Assembly (NCBI GenBank): GCA_963831385.1
Contig: CAWHPW010000010.1
Span: forward strand, 1-64,000
Direction: 5' to 3'
Length of the DNA stretch: 64,000 bases
Origin: JACVRX01 sp963831385
Lineage (GTDB): Bacteria; Actinomycetota; Actinomycetes; Jiangellales; Jiangellaceae
The notes beneath the pieces are model-generated. The model had not been told where the DNA came from. It was given only the letters and a program-made list of their open reading frames with translations, and did not search any database. Of this stretch, positions 17,291-25,113 are shown piece after piece; position 1 is the stretch's first letter, and each line of letters starts with the position of its first letter. The position numbers and the translations under genes were made by a program.

Positions 17291-17983
17291 TCAGGGACTT
17301 GGGTTCCACAGCTGTGCGCTAATGAGCTGAGCAGGATCGACGATGACGATCCGGTCCCGCTCGGTTCTGACCACGCCCTCCTGACGCAGCTCGCGGAGAA
17401 CGCGGACGACGACCTCACGCACCGTGCCGACCGCCTCCGCGAGGTCCCGCTGGCTGACGAACACGACAAGTTCGCCGCGTTCTGGCATGCGCTCAGAGGC
17501 CAGGTCGAGCAGGTGTCTCGCGACTCGTTGCCGGACGGTCGTAAAGGCAGTGCCGGGGATCTCCGTGATGAAGCCCTGCACCCGTTCGCTCAGGTCTGCG
17601 AGCAGCGCCATGGCGACCCGTCCGTCGCGTTGGGCCAACTGCCGCGCCACGACGGCTGAGATCCGCAGCAGCTCGGAATCAACCAGAGCTTGGGTGCTGG
17701 CCGGTAGCACGTACCTCGTGACGAACACCGAGAAGACCCCCATCAAGGCACCGGGCCGGCAATAACGGACGGTCAAGGTGCGACCGTCCGGCGCTGTGAC
17801 GAAGACCCGGACCAGCCCGGAGACCACCAGTTCGATCAGCGGGACGGTTTCGCCCTCCCAGCGGGCGATCGACCCTGCGGAAACGCGTTTGCCGACGGCG
17901 CCGTCCATCAGTTCGTCGAGCACGTCGCCCGGAAGATCCCGTAGGTGTGACGTGTCGACGGCCGCGCGGACCCGGGCGTCCAC
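17291..17983 (-). CDS. Crp/Fnr-family transcriptional regulator
   Basis: 230 aa. The N-terminal cyclic-nucleotide-binding-like beta roll (about 15-125: AGSIARWEGETVPLIELVVSGLVRVFV, GRTLTVRYCRPGALMGVFSVF) is followed by the dimer helix and a C-terminal winged helix (about 160-215: VFVSQRDLAEAVGTVREVVVRVLRELRQEGVV). There are no Fe-S Cys of FNR type, and the phosphate-binding cassette is not canonical, so the ligand is uncertain. It is transcribed with the BBE-type oxidase and divergently from the dioxygenase at 18101; the 117-base gap between them probably holds both promoters. Confidence 0.9.
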   Translation of the reverse strand: MDARVRAAVDTSHLRDLPGDVLDELMDGAVGKRVSAGSIARWEGETVPLIELVVSGLVRVFVTAPDGRTLTVRYCRPGALMGVFSVFVTRYVLPASTQALVDSELLRISAVVARQLAQRDGRVAMALLADLSERVQGFITEIPGTAFTTVRQRVARHLLDLASERMPERGELVVFVSQRDLAEAVGTVREVVVRVLRELRQEGVVRTERDRIVIVDPAQLISAQLWNPSP

Positions 17984-18100
17984 GCTCGCACCATATGACG
18001 AGGTACTGGTAGACCGCTGTGAGCTTGCTGTGAGTCCGGACGATTTGGTTCCTGGCCTTGTGCGTGCTGGCTAGCTTCGTGCCACAGGAATGGGAGCGAG

Positions 18101-18969
18101 ATGAAAGCGGGATCACGGATGTTCCACGCCGAGCCACCTCCGGAGCACGACCGTGGGCTCGCGTACGACCTGAGCACGCTCAGCCGCCGGCGGGCTCTGC
18201 ATCTGTTTGCCGGTGTCGGACTGGCCACAATTGTCGGGTGCGCCGCGGAGGACGAGCCACCGACGACAGGGTCGGCTGCAACGGGGTCGAGTTCGCCGCC
18301 GCCTTCCTCGTCGACGTCGGCCGATACCGATCAGGCGGCGAGCTGTGAGGAGATTCCGGAGGAGACCGCCGGTCCATATCCAGGCGATGGGTCGAACGGG
18401 CCCAACGTGCTCACCGAATCCGGCATCGTCCGCAGCGACATCCGGTCTAGCTTCGGCTCGTCGAGCGGAACCGCCGAAGGGATTCCGTTGACCGTGACCT
18501 TGTCAATTCTCGACCAGGCCAATGGATGCACTGCTCTCGCTGGCGCTGCGGTCTACCTGTGGCAATGCGACCGAGAAGGCCGCTACTCGCTCTATTCCGA
18601 CGGCATCACCGACCAGAACTACCTGCGCGGAGTGCAGGAGGCCGACAGCAGCGGCGAGGTGACATTCTCCACGATCTTCCCCGCCTGCTATATCGGGGCG
18701 CTGGCCGCACATCCACTTCGAGGTGTATCCGAGCCTGGCCGAGGCGACCAGCGGCGGCGACATGCTCACGACCTCGCAGCTGGCGCTGCCGGAGGACGCG
18801 TGCTCCCTCGTCTACGCCACCGACGGCTACGAGCAGAGCGTGCGCAATATGGCTCGGACGTCACTGGAGAGCGACAAGGTGTTCGAGGACGGCGCCGAAC
18901 AGCAGCTCGCGACGATGAACGGGGACGTGGGCAGCTGGATTCACGGCTGCGCTCGCGGTTGCCGTCTGA
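18101..18969 (+). pseudogene. Tat-lipoprotein intradiol ring-cleavage dioxygenase, frameshifted
   Basis: The N-terminus has a twin-arginine signal (LSRRRALHLFAG) and a lipobox ending in IVGC, then a Ser/Pro/Thr linker and the intradiol dioxygenase core: EETAGPYPGDG, GAAVYLWQCDREGRYSLYS, NYLRGVQEADSSGEVTFSTIFPACY. The next conserved block, GRWPHIHFEVYPS with the two iron-ligand His, is in the +1 frame; deleting one G of GGGG 18696-18699 restores it. A second extra base (T near 18936) hides the natural end GFTAALAVAV at 18969. With both removed it is a full exported catechol/protocatechuate-type dioxygenase. Iron ligands and the Tat signal are seen; the substrate is not known. Confidence 0.85.
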
Positions 18970-18981
18970 GGTGTCAGCGGA

Positions 18982-19236
18982 TCAGTAGGCAACTGAGCGG
19001 TGGGCGACGGCGATGATCCAAACGGTCAGCTCCGCACCGTCGACGGTGTAGAAGATCCGGTAGTCGCCTGCTCGTAGTCGCCGAACGCCAGGACGAGAGA
19101 CGAGTTCTGTGGTGCCGAATGCGTATGGATCGCTTTCCAGTTCCGCAAGTTTGCGCAGGATCGAGATCGCCGTGGAGCGGTCGATCTTACGAAGCTGATC
19201 GCGAGCGGATGGGTGGAAAACGGTTCGATAGGTCAT
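18982..19236 (-). CDS. RelE/ParE-family toxin
   Basis: 84 aa. RelE-type fold: FHPSARDQLRKIDRSTAISILRKLAELESDP, RPGVRRLRAGDYRIFYTVDGAELTVWIIAVAHRS. RelE toxins cleave mRNA at the ribosome; the basic residues of RRLRAGDYRIFY fit. The start is ATG 19236, overlapping the antitoxin stop (ATGA); the open frame upstream to 19350 lies inside the antitoxin gene. It is second in a toxin-antitoxin operon and converges on the dioxygenase gene. Confidence 0.92.
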   Translation of the reverse strand: MTYRTVFHPSARDQLRKIDRSTAISILRKLAELESDPYAFGTTELVSRPGVRRLRAGDYRIFYTVDGAELTVWIIAVAHRSVAY

Positions 19237-19490
19237 TCCGGTCGGGCGAGCGTCTCGGCCAGCACCTCGGCCATCGGAACGCCTGGACGCGGATCGGCCA
19301 TCGCCTTGTCGACCATGGCGACGACGTGTTCTTCCTCCCACCGGCGCCATTCGTTGACCATCGTGATCGGCACCACTGCGGCGACCTCACGACCGCGCCG
19401 GGTGATCACGGTGAGCTCGTCGTGCGCTGCGCGATCGATCACGTCAGCAAGACCATCACGTAGCTCACGTATGGAAGCGATGTTATCCAT
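19233..19490 (-). CDS. Phd/YefM-family antitoxin
   Basis: 85 aa. The N-terminal Phd/YefM DNA-binding fold (ASIRELRDGLADVIDRA, ELTVITRRGREVAAVVPITMVNEW) is followed by an acidic C-terminal tail that would wrap the toxin. It is the partner of the RelE-type toxin immediately downstream and the likely autorepressor. The start is ATG 19490. No Shine-Dalgarno is visible, and only about 17 bases separate it from the LLM gene stop, so transcription may come from a very short leader or read through from the LLM gene. Confidence 0.9.
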   Translation of the reverse strand: MDNIASIRELRDGLADVIDRAAHDELTVITRRGREVAAVVPITMVNEWRRWEEEHVVAMVDKAMADPRPGVPMAEVLAETLARPE

Positions 19491-19505
19491 GTACACATGG
19501 TACAC
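19491..19505 (-). promoter_or_regulatory. Candidate antitoxin autoregulatory operator
   Basis: Directly before the antitoxin start the minus strand reads GTGTACCATGTGTAC: GTGTAC repeated with a three-base spacer, and the sequence is also partly palindromic (GTAC...GTAC). Placement and symmetry fit a Phd/YefM operator, but binding is inferred only. Confidence 0.35.
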
Positions 19506-19507
19506 GA

Positions 19508-20368
19508 CTAGAGGACGACGTCCGCCAGCCGGTCGACCTGGGAAATGTCGGCCACCGTCGGGTCGAGGATGAGGTCGTCGACGCCGGCGTCGGCGTACTT
19601 CGCGACAGCGGCTTTGATCGCGTCCGCAGACCGCAGGGCGCTTCCGGCGATCATTTCGGTGTAGTCGCCGAGGAACCGGTAGTAGTGGCGCAGGTACTGA
19701 TAGGACGCGGCCTCGACGTCCTCCCCGAGGGAGAAGTAAGCGAGCGCTGCGATCCGTGGCTCGCCCTCTTTGCCGGCGTCTTGCCAGGCCGCACGGATTC
19801 GGTCGGCGAACGGCGCGACCTGCTCCGGGGGCGCACCACCGGCCGTCCAACCGGTGCCGTACTCGATCGTTCGCCGGACACTCGCGTCGCTCATGCCGCC
19901 GATGAGTAGCGGGATGGAACCCCCCGGCACCTCCGGGACCACCGGCTCGGGGCTGCCGGCAACAGCTTCGCCACGCCACGCCCGGGTGAGGGTCTCGAGC
20001 ATCTCGTCGGTGCGCCGACCGCGGTCACCGAAGTCGGTTCCAGTGGCGGTGAAGTCGTCGGGGCGACCACCAACACCCACCCCGATCGTCAACCGGCCGC
20101 CCGAGATGCTCGCCACCGTTGCCGCTTCCTTCGCGAGCAGCACCGGATCTCGCGTGGGCACGACCAGGATGTTGGGCACCAGTTCGATGCGCTCGGTCAC
20201 GGCGGCCGCCGCAGCATGCGCGATCAGCGAGTCGTGGTTGGGAAACGCAACCCGGTCGATCGTCGCCAACGTCGGGAAGCCGCGCTCCTCAGCGGCCGCC
20301 GCCCATCGTGGTAGTAGGTCGCCAGGGCAGCCGGGAACGGGGTTGGGCAGACCGATACCGAAACGCAT
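19508..20368 (-). CDS. LLM-class flavin-dependent oxidoreductase
   Basis: 286 aa. Luciferase-like (TIM barrel) FMN/F420 enzyme: MRFGIGLPNPVPG, ATIDRVAFPNHDSLIAHAAAAAVTERIELVPNILVVPTRDPVLLAKEAATVASISGGRLTIGVGVGGRPDDF and PLLIGGMSDASVRR. The start at ATG 20368 gives the typical MRFGIGLP opening; the longer frame to 20455 adds an unrelated Arg-rich tail. The cofactor, whether FMN or F420, and substrate cannot be decided from sequence. It is followed 17 bases later by the toxin-antitoxin pair on the same strand. Confidence 0.92.
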   Translation of the reverse strand: MRFGIGLPNPVPGCPGDLLPRWAAAAEERGFPTLATIDRVAFPNHDSLIAHAAAAAVTERIELVPNILVVPTRDPVLLAKEAATVASISGGRLTIGVGVGGRPDDFTATGTDFGDRGRRTDEMLETLTRAWRGEAVAGSPEPVVPEVPGGSIPLLIGGMSDASVRRTIEYGTGWTAGGAPPEQVAPFADRIRAAWQDAGKEGEPRIAALAYFSLGEDVEAASYQYLRHYYRFLGDYTEMIAGSALRSADAIKAAVAKYADAGVDDLILDPTVADISQVDRLADVVL

Positions 20369-20552
20369 GGTCGACGACCCTAGCCACCGGAAGAGCGGGA
20401 GGACCAACGCTCTTGCGCTGTGCCGCCACCTGGACAAGCGCCAGGCGGGAGGCAATTGATCCTCCCGTACTTCCGATCACCGGATCATGCCGGCCAGCCG
20501 GTGCAGCGGCGGACTGTTCCACACCCTTTGACACCTCAGCAGAATGACCGAC

Positions 20553-21339
20553 CTAGTCCACGTGCGATGTCTCGGGAGGTCGTTCCCCCACGCCGAAACG
20601 CGCGGTCCAGGTTGCTCGCAGGGTCGACCCGTCGACGGGCTCGTGGCTGTATTCGTCGGTAACGGCCAACTTTCCGAAGCCTGCGTTGACCAACGCCCTG
20701 CGGACCTGCGCGTCGGTGAAGAAGTACTGGCGGTGGTGCTCGGTGAACGCGTCGCCGTCGCTCGTCCGGGTGATGTCGATTCGTGTGTCGCACGTCCGTG
20801 CCGGGACGTCTACGACGCTGGCGATGGTGAAGTGGTGACCGTCCGCGTCTCCGTCAACGACAGGGTTGGACTCGGCGAAGTCCATCATCGTGTCGGTGTG
20901 CAGGTCGAAGACGAGCCAGCCGCCGATACGGAGTCGGCGGGAAATGGCGACGATTGTCGCGCGCAGCTGGGCTGGGGTGAGGTAGTTCAGCCCGTCGAAT
21001 GTGGAGATCGCCGCGTCGAAGACGCCATTGACCGTCAGGTCCGGAAGCGTCTGTTGCTTCAGGACCACCTTCGGGCCGAGGAGTCGGCGGGCGCGGGCGA
21101 GCATTGTGGCCGAGCCGTCCACGCCGACGACGCGATAGCCGAGGGCGACGAGCTCGCGCGGCCATCAGTCCGGTGCCGCAGCAGATGTCCATGACGGCGC
21201 GCACACCGGCTTCGTCCGAGTCCCAGAGCTCGTGGAGGTATCTGGCCCAGCGGTCATAGCAGGGATCCACGACGATCTCGTCGTAGATCCCTGCCAGCCG
21301 TGAATACGCCTCAGCCGCAGTCACCCGAACCGCCGGCAC
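20553..21339 (-). pseudogene. Class I SAM-dependent methyltransferase, frameshifted
   Basis: Residues 1-63 (AYSRLAGIYDEIVVDPCYDRWARYL, AVMDICCGTGLMAA) contain SAM motif I. The next blocks, ELVALGYRVVGVDGSATMLARAR, AAISTFDGLNYL and LRIGGWLVFDLHT, continue in a second frame to 20553. One extra C in the CGCGCG at 21155-21160 explains the shift. With it removed the protein is about 261 aa, normal for this family. Methyl acceptor unknown. The gap of 184 bases to the LLM gene shows nothing recognisable. Confidence 0.82.
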
Positions 21340-21347
21340 GGTCCCGG

Positions 21348-21635
21348 TCAGATCCCGAGGATCTTGGCCTTGGCAGCCGTGAACTCGTCGTCGGAGAGCA
21401 CCCCCTGGCTGTGCAACTGCGCGAGCTCCTGAAGTTTGGCCATCGACTCGTCCTGCTGTGGGACGGGCGGGGGCGGGGGCTCAGGCGGCGGGGCTTGCTG
21501 AGGCGCAGCCTGATACTGCTCCGCTTCGGCCGGTTGGTCGTACCGGGCGGCCTGACGGCGGGCGACTCGGCCCGACACCGCGGTGGCTGTGCCGGCGACA
21601 ACGGCCGTCCGGGCTGCCATGCGTAGGAGTCCCAT
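21348..21635 (-). CDS. SHOCT-domain protein
   Basis: 95 aa. A short N-terminal helix (LLRMAARTAVVAGTATAVSGRVARRQAARY) precedes a Gln/Pro-rich linker and a C-terminal SHOCT domain (SMAKLQELAQLHSQGVLSDDEFTAAKAKILG). SHOCT domains are short oligomerisation modules. It follows a DUF6325 gene by 35 bases; this pairing recurs in actinobacteria. Function unknown. Confidence 0.88.
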   Translation of the reverse strand: MGLLRMAARTAVVAGTATAVSGRVARRQAARYDQPAEAEQYQAAPQQAPPPEPPPPPVPQQDESMAKLQELAQLHSQGVLSDDEFTAAKAKILGI

Positions 21636-21670
21636 GTAAATGCCTCTCTGTTCGTGGATCGGGCCGGTGT

Positions 21671-22087
21671 TTAACCCGCGGTGAGGACGGTTTCGACGAC
21701 GTCGGCCGGGATGCGAATCTGGTCGATCACGACGGCGTCCGCCGCCCGGCAGGCATCGACCACCTTGGCCGCCCAGACGTTCTCGAAGGCGATCAGCAGC
21801 GCTGAGCTGTTTGGCGGGAGGTCGTCGCTGACCTCCTCCGCGTCCTCTGCGCCGAGTGCGCCTGGATGGCCGATATCGATGGCGAGGAAACTGGGACCCG
21901 CCTCGGGATCCAAGTCCGACGCCTCGATCGTGGTGACGACGCCGTCCCCGTCCTTCATGACGAAGAGCAGGTCGATCACGCGGATGGTGCCAGTGTCGAC
22001 GAGCTCCATCAGGGTCGGGGCTATCCGACCCGTGAACTTGTTGCCCGGGAATCCGATGATGACTACGTCGACAGGGCCGACTCCCAT
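21671..22087 (-). CDS. DUF6325-family protein
   Basis: 138 aa from ATG 22087, which has GAGGAGG 6 bases upstream; the frame is open further to 22129 without such a site. The sequence GPVDVVIIGFPGNKFTGRIAPTLMELVDTGTIRVIDLLFVMKDGDG...SALLIAFENVWAAKVVDACRAADAVVIDQIRIPADVV is typical of the DUF6325/DUF1269-like family, an alpha/beta protein with no known activity. It forms a pair with the SHOCT gene downstream. The 316 bases upstream (22088-22403) hold no gene, only repeat copy A. Confidence 0.87.
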   Translation of the reverse strand: MGVGPVDVVIIGFPGNKFTGRIAPTLMELVDTGTIRVIDLLFVMKDGDGVVTTIEASDLDPEAGPSFLAIDIGHPGALGAEDAEEVSDDLPPNSSALLIAFENVWAAKVVDACRAADAVVIDQIRIPADVVETVLTAG

Positions 22088-22293
22088 GATGCCTCCTCGT
22101 TTATGGACGCTTCCTCGGCCAAGGCACACCGCCCGGCCGTGTAAACCGTGCTCAGAGCACTCCTGCGGTCATCGTTGCGGGCAGGCATTGGAGAACGCCA
22201 ACCTCGGCCCCGCACGAACTTCGACCAGGTGCCAGCCGTGCCTTGGTCACTCGGCGGTGGATGATACTCGCCTCCCGACTGGCCGAGGCTTTG

Positions 22294-22367
22294 CCCCCGA
22301 CCAAGTGCTGAGAAGCGACGGGAGGTTGACCGCCACTGACCTGCATAGATGCAGGTGATCGGCGACC
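22294..22367. repeat. Repeat copy A: partial tRNA-Arg 3' fragment plus hairpin
   Basis: The first 22 bases match the tRNA-Arg T-arm/anticodon region at 24460-24481 with one mismatch. The next segment (GCGACGGGAGG, a variable stretch, then a perfect 18-bp hairpin ACCTGCAT-AG-ATGCAGGT at 22339-22356, then CGCGACC-like) is shared with copy B at 22771-22846 but not with the tRNA. It lies in the gene-free stretch between DUF6325 and the SemiSWEET gene. Likely a remnant attachment site. Confidence 0.65.
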
Positions 22368-22403
22368 GTGCGGAGCACAGCAACGCCGGGAGAAGCGAAC
22401 AGC

Positions 22404-22682
22404 TCATACCTGCTGGGAATCACGGCGCCGGTAGAGGCGGGCCACTGCAATCGTGGTGAGTCCGGTCGTCACGGCGACGACGTTCGTGATGATCAGAGGC
22501 GCGTTTCCGATCGCCAGGCCGTAGAAGAGCCAGAGCACGAATCCGCCGGTGAGGATGCCGAAGTAGGCCACCGAGACGTCCGACGAGGACTTCCGTACGA
22601 CCATGCGGCGGATCTGCAGAACTGGCGATACCCCCATCAGGACGCCATACATCGCGGCCAGCACGGCGAGCGCTCGTGTCAT
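22404..22682 (-). CDS. SemiSWEET/PQ-loop transporter-like protein
   Basis: 92 aa from ATG 22682. Three membrane helices: ALAVLAAMYGVLMGVSPVLQIRRM with a PxLQ (PQ-loop-like) motif, VAYFGILTGGFVLWLFYGLAI, and IITNVVAVTTGLTTIAVARL. Length and layout match SemiSWEETs, which dimerise to move sugars. The longer frame to 22871 reads through repeat B and is not coding. No strong ribosome site. The gene is bounded by repeat copies A and B, as if carried on a small cassette. Confidence 0.82.
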   Translation of the reverse strand: MTRALAVLAAMYGVLMGVSPVLQIRRMVVRKSSSDVSVAYFGILTGGFVLWLFYGLAIGNAPLIITNVVAVTTGLTTIAVARLYRRRDSQQV

Positions 22683-22745
22683 GCCGGCCGACGCTACCCA
22701 GCCAGACTCCCCATCTCGTGACCGCGAGAGCACGATGCGTTGCTC

Positions 22746-22792
22746 GTCAGCGCGCCCGGAGGGAGTCGAACCCCCGACCAAGTGCTTAGAAG
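22746..22792. repeat. Duplicated 3' half of tRNA-Arg (att-like direct repeat)
   Basis: 47 bases identical to 24435-24481, covering the tRNA-Arg from the anticodon loop to just past its 3' end, then diverging. A duplicated tRNA 3' end is the usual product of tyrosine-recombinase integration into a tRNA gene. Here no integrase gene remains in the 1.7 kb between the copies, which holds only the broken serine hydrolase and a small ORF. The gene-free stretch 22683-23023 contains this repeat and repeat B, nothing else visible. Confidence 0.85.
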
Positions 22793-22846
22793 CGACGGGA
22801 GGGTAAACGCTGTGCCGACCTGCATAGATGCAGGTCACTCGCGACC
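22771..22846. repeat. Repeat copy B with hairpin
   Basis: Second copy of the ~75-bp unit seen at 22294-22367. It overlaps the tail of the tRNA-Arg fragment and continues with GCGACGGGAGG, a variable 15-bp stretch and the same 18-bp hairpin at 22818-22835. The two copies flank the SemiSWEET gene in direct orientation. Confidence 0.7.
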
Positions 22847-23023
22847 CCTCGAGTGCACCCGCTGCGGGCACCGGAAGTTCCAGTCAACCGGCGTCATACC
22901 GCTTGGCTGATATCGGGCCAGCCGTCGGGTCGCCGGCCCGGCTGGCGTTCGACCGCACCTGCCACTGTCGGAGGTGTTCTGTTGCTCACTCAGCGGCGAC
23001 ATCTACGCCAGGGTCGCGTGTAG

Positions 23024-24170
23024 CTATGGCGCGATGGCAGGAGCAACCACCGCGTTCACCAGCCCCCGGAACGAAGACGGCGTCGAGGCGCACATTGCCA
23101 TCAGGGATCGTGCAGGAGACGACGACGACGAGGTCGAGGTCGGGCACGACCTCGATGAGCTGACCGCCGAAGCCGGCCGCGGCGAACGCGTCGTGCCCGT
23201 CAGCGGTGGTAACCCACCAGTGGTACCCGTAGTCATCGCCTCCGACGCCGTATCCTCCCGTGGCGACATGGGCTTGGGTTGACTCGGTCACCCATTGCGC
23301 CGGGACGATCTGCTTCTCGTCCCAACGCCCGCCGGCGAGCATGAGCTGCCCGATCTTGGCCATGTCCGGGGCGCTGATCTTCAGAAATGCGTCTCCCAGG
23401 TGAACACCTTGCGGGTCGACCGGCCACGCGAACGACGCCGCCTCGTAGACCGGCAGGTTCTCCTCGACGGCCAGCGGCTCGGCGGCCGGATCGGTGCTGA
23501 TGCCGAGCGGGTTGAACAATTTGTCCCGCGCGTAGTCGAGCACCGAGCTGTCCGGTCGCCTCGACCAGGATCGCGGACAGCAGATGCGAGCCCGCACTCG
23601 CATATGCGAAACCCTTACCCGGCGGCTGTTCCAGCCCGCCGGACAGAATGGCGGCCACCCAATCCTCGGTCAGGTAGTACGGCGTAGTCGCACGGGGCTC
23701 GAGGATCCTCGGGCAACCCGGCCGTCATCGTCAGGACCTGCTCCAACGTGACCCCGGCAACATCCGGCGCCATGATCGCCGCGTACTCGGGCAACAACTC
23801 CGAAAGCGTCTGGTCAACGCCGCCCAGATCACCTTCGTCTATGGCGATCCCCACCAGGATCGACATGACACTCTTGGTCACCGAAGCCACATTGCTCGTT
23901 GCTTCGGTGGAACTGTCGTAGTAGCGCTCCACCAGCGGCCGCCCTCCGACCAACACCAGCACGGCTCTGAGGTCTTTGTACGAGCCCGCACCGATGGTCG
24001 CCTTTGACGAGCTGGTCGAAGACCGCCGCGAGCTGCTCCGGACTGCTGGAGGTCGGCTGTTCCGCCGGTGTTTCTCCCGAACCGGAGCCGTTCGGCGAAC
24101 CGCTGCACGCCGTGATCACAGCCAGAATCACGGCCGCCAACCACAGCCGACAGCGCCAAACTCGGGCCAC
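23024..24170 (-). pseudogene. Lipoprotein serine hydrolase (beta-lactamase/CubicO family), frameshifted
   Basis: Read across four frames, each step consistent with one extra base (near 24000, 23672, 23552 and 23063-23067), this is a class C beta-lactamase-like serine hydrolase. It has a lipoprotein signal ending ILAVITAC, a linker, then ASVTKSVMSILVG (SxxK), FAYASAGSHLLSAIL (the Y-x-x motif), DYARDKLFNPLGIS, GGYGVGGDDYGYHWWV, AAAGFGGQLIEVVPDLDLVVVVS and the natural end LVNAVVAPAIAP. The start is probably GTG 24170. The third-motif (KTG/HxG) equivalent is GFGG. It acts outside the cytoplasmic membrane; substrate unknown. It lies within the tRNA-Arg-flanked segment. Confidence 0.82.
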
Positions 24171-24232
24171 GACCGCATTGTCCTCGTGATCCGCGGTCGG
24201 CGGGACAGAACAGGCGGACGACCTACCGCCGA

Positions 24233-24248
24233 GCGAACATCTGTTCGA
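24233..24248. promoter_or_regulatory. Near-consensus LexA (SOS) box
   Basis: GCGAAC-ATCT-GTTCGA, one mismatch from the actinobacterial consensus TCGAAC-N4-GTTCGA that also appears exactly at 47495 and 49964 in this window. It lies 12 bases upstream of a small plus-strand ORF and about 63 bases upstream of the serine hydrolase on the other strand. Which gene it serves is unclear. Confidence 0.6.
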
Positions 24249-24259
24249 CACTGGGGTGG

Positions 24260-24478
24260 GTGGGGAGGCCGGTTCTCAATGGGGAGAAGCCGCCGAACGT
24301 CCCGCAGCGGCCGATGGGCCGGATCCCGGTCGTGGTCCGACTCGTCCGCCCCGATGGTGAGGAGTGGTGGCCGGCCACGGCGAACCGGTGGTTGTGCAAC
24401 TACGTGGATGGCCGGGAATCGAGCGTTTCTCCTGGTCAGCGCGCCCGGAGGGAGTCGAACCCCCGACCAAGTGCTTAG
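24260..24478 (+). CDS. Small ORF, probable remnant of a conserved actinobacterial gene
   Basis: 72 codons from GTG 24260. The middle (MGRIPVVVRLVRPDGEEWWPATANRW) reads like a real small actinobacterial protein I cannot name, but the last third is read antisense through the tRNA-Arg and its att repeat, so the natural C-terminus is gone or frameshifted. It sits directly after a LexA-like box. It could be a truncated SOS-regulated gene cut by integration at the tRNA; low certainty. Confidence 0.35.
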   Translation: MGRPVLNGEKPPNVPQRPMGRIPVVVRLVRPDGEEWWPATANRWLCNYVDGRESSVSPGQRARRESNPRPSA

Positions 24479-24512
24479 AAGGCACCTGCTCTATCCGCTG
24501 AGCTACGGGCGC
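24440..24512 (-). tRNA. tRNA-Arg (TCT)
   Basis: 73 nt on the minus strand: acceptor GCGCCCG/CGGGCGC, D arm GCTC...GAGC, anticodon stem GGTGC/GCACT with loop CTTCTAA (anticodon TCT), T arm GGGGG-TTCGACT-CCCTC. CCA is not encoded. Its 3' half is duplicated at 22746-22792 and partly at 22294-22315, so it appears to be an integration target. Confidence 0.95.
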
Positions 24513-24547
24513 AGTGTTGTGATCCCATTGTGCGGCACCCACAGGTC

Positions 24548-25096
24548 TCAGCCCGGTCTGGCCAGCCCGTCGAGAACCTCCGCGCCGGGCCACCCGGCCA
24601 GCGTCGCACCCGGCAGTGCCAGCTTCGAGCGCCGGACACCGCTGCCGATCACCGCGTACGGCAGATCGGCGACGGCGGCGTCGACGAGCACCGGCCAGTC
24701 CGCCGGCAGGCCGATCGGGGTGATGCCGCCGTACTCCATGCCGGTCGCGAGCACCGCCTCGTCCATCGGCAGGAACGACGCCTTGCGGACGTCCAGCCGC
24801 CGTTTGACGACGTTGTTGACGTCGGCGCGCGTCGTGGCGAGGACCATGCATGCCGCGACCCGCTGCTCGCCACCGCGGCGGCCGGCGACCACCACGCAGT
24901 TCGCCGAGATCTCCGGCGGGACGTCGTACGCCGCGCAGAACTGAGCGGTGTCGGCCAGGTCGGGGTCGATCTCGGCCACATAGACCTCGGCGTCGGGGCG
25001 CGTGTCGAGGGCCACTCGGACCGGTTGGGCCAGCAGATCCGGTCGCTCCGTCGCCGGAACGGCGAGGAGCGTCCCAACCGACGGGCCCATGGTCAT
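24548..25096 (-). CDS. YbaK/EbsC-family aminoacyl-tRNA deacylase-like protein
   Basis: 182 aa. YbaK/prolyl-editing fold: EIDPDLADTAQFCAAYDVPPEISANCVVVAGRRGGEQRVAACMVLATTRADVNNVVKRRLDVRKASFLPMDEAV...GMEYGGITPIGLPADWPVLVD. The conserved GGITPIGLP-type segment is clear. Family members hydrolyse misacylated tRNA (Cys-tRNA-Pro and similar). A ribosome site GGTGGAGGT precedes ATG 25096. It follows the PEBP gene by 17 bases and is probably cotranscribed. Confidence 0.88.
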   Translation of the reverse strand: MTMGPSVGTLLAVPATERPDLLAQPVRVALDTRPDAEVYVAEIDPDLADTAQFCAAYDVPPEISANCVVVAGRRGGEQRVAACMVLATTRADVNNVVKRRLDVRKASFLPMDEAVLATGMEYGGITPIGLPADWPVLVDAAVADLPYAVIGSGVRRSKLALPGATLAGWPGAEVLDGLARPG

Positions 25097-25113
25097 ACCT
25101 CCACCTCTGCCGG

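Noticed and set aside
22294..22846. Integron attC sites around gene cassettes
   Set aside because: The shared core is a tRNA-Arg 3' fragment rather than an attC R-box, and no integron integrase is present.
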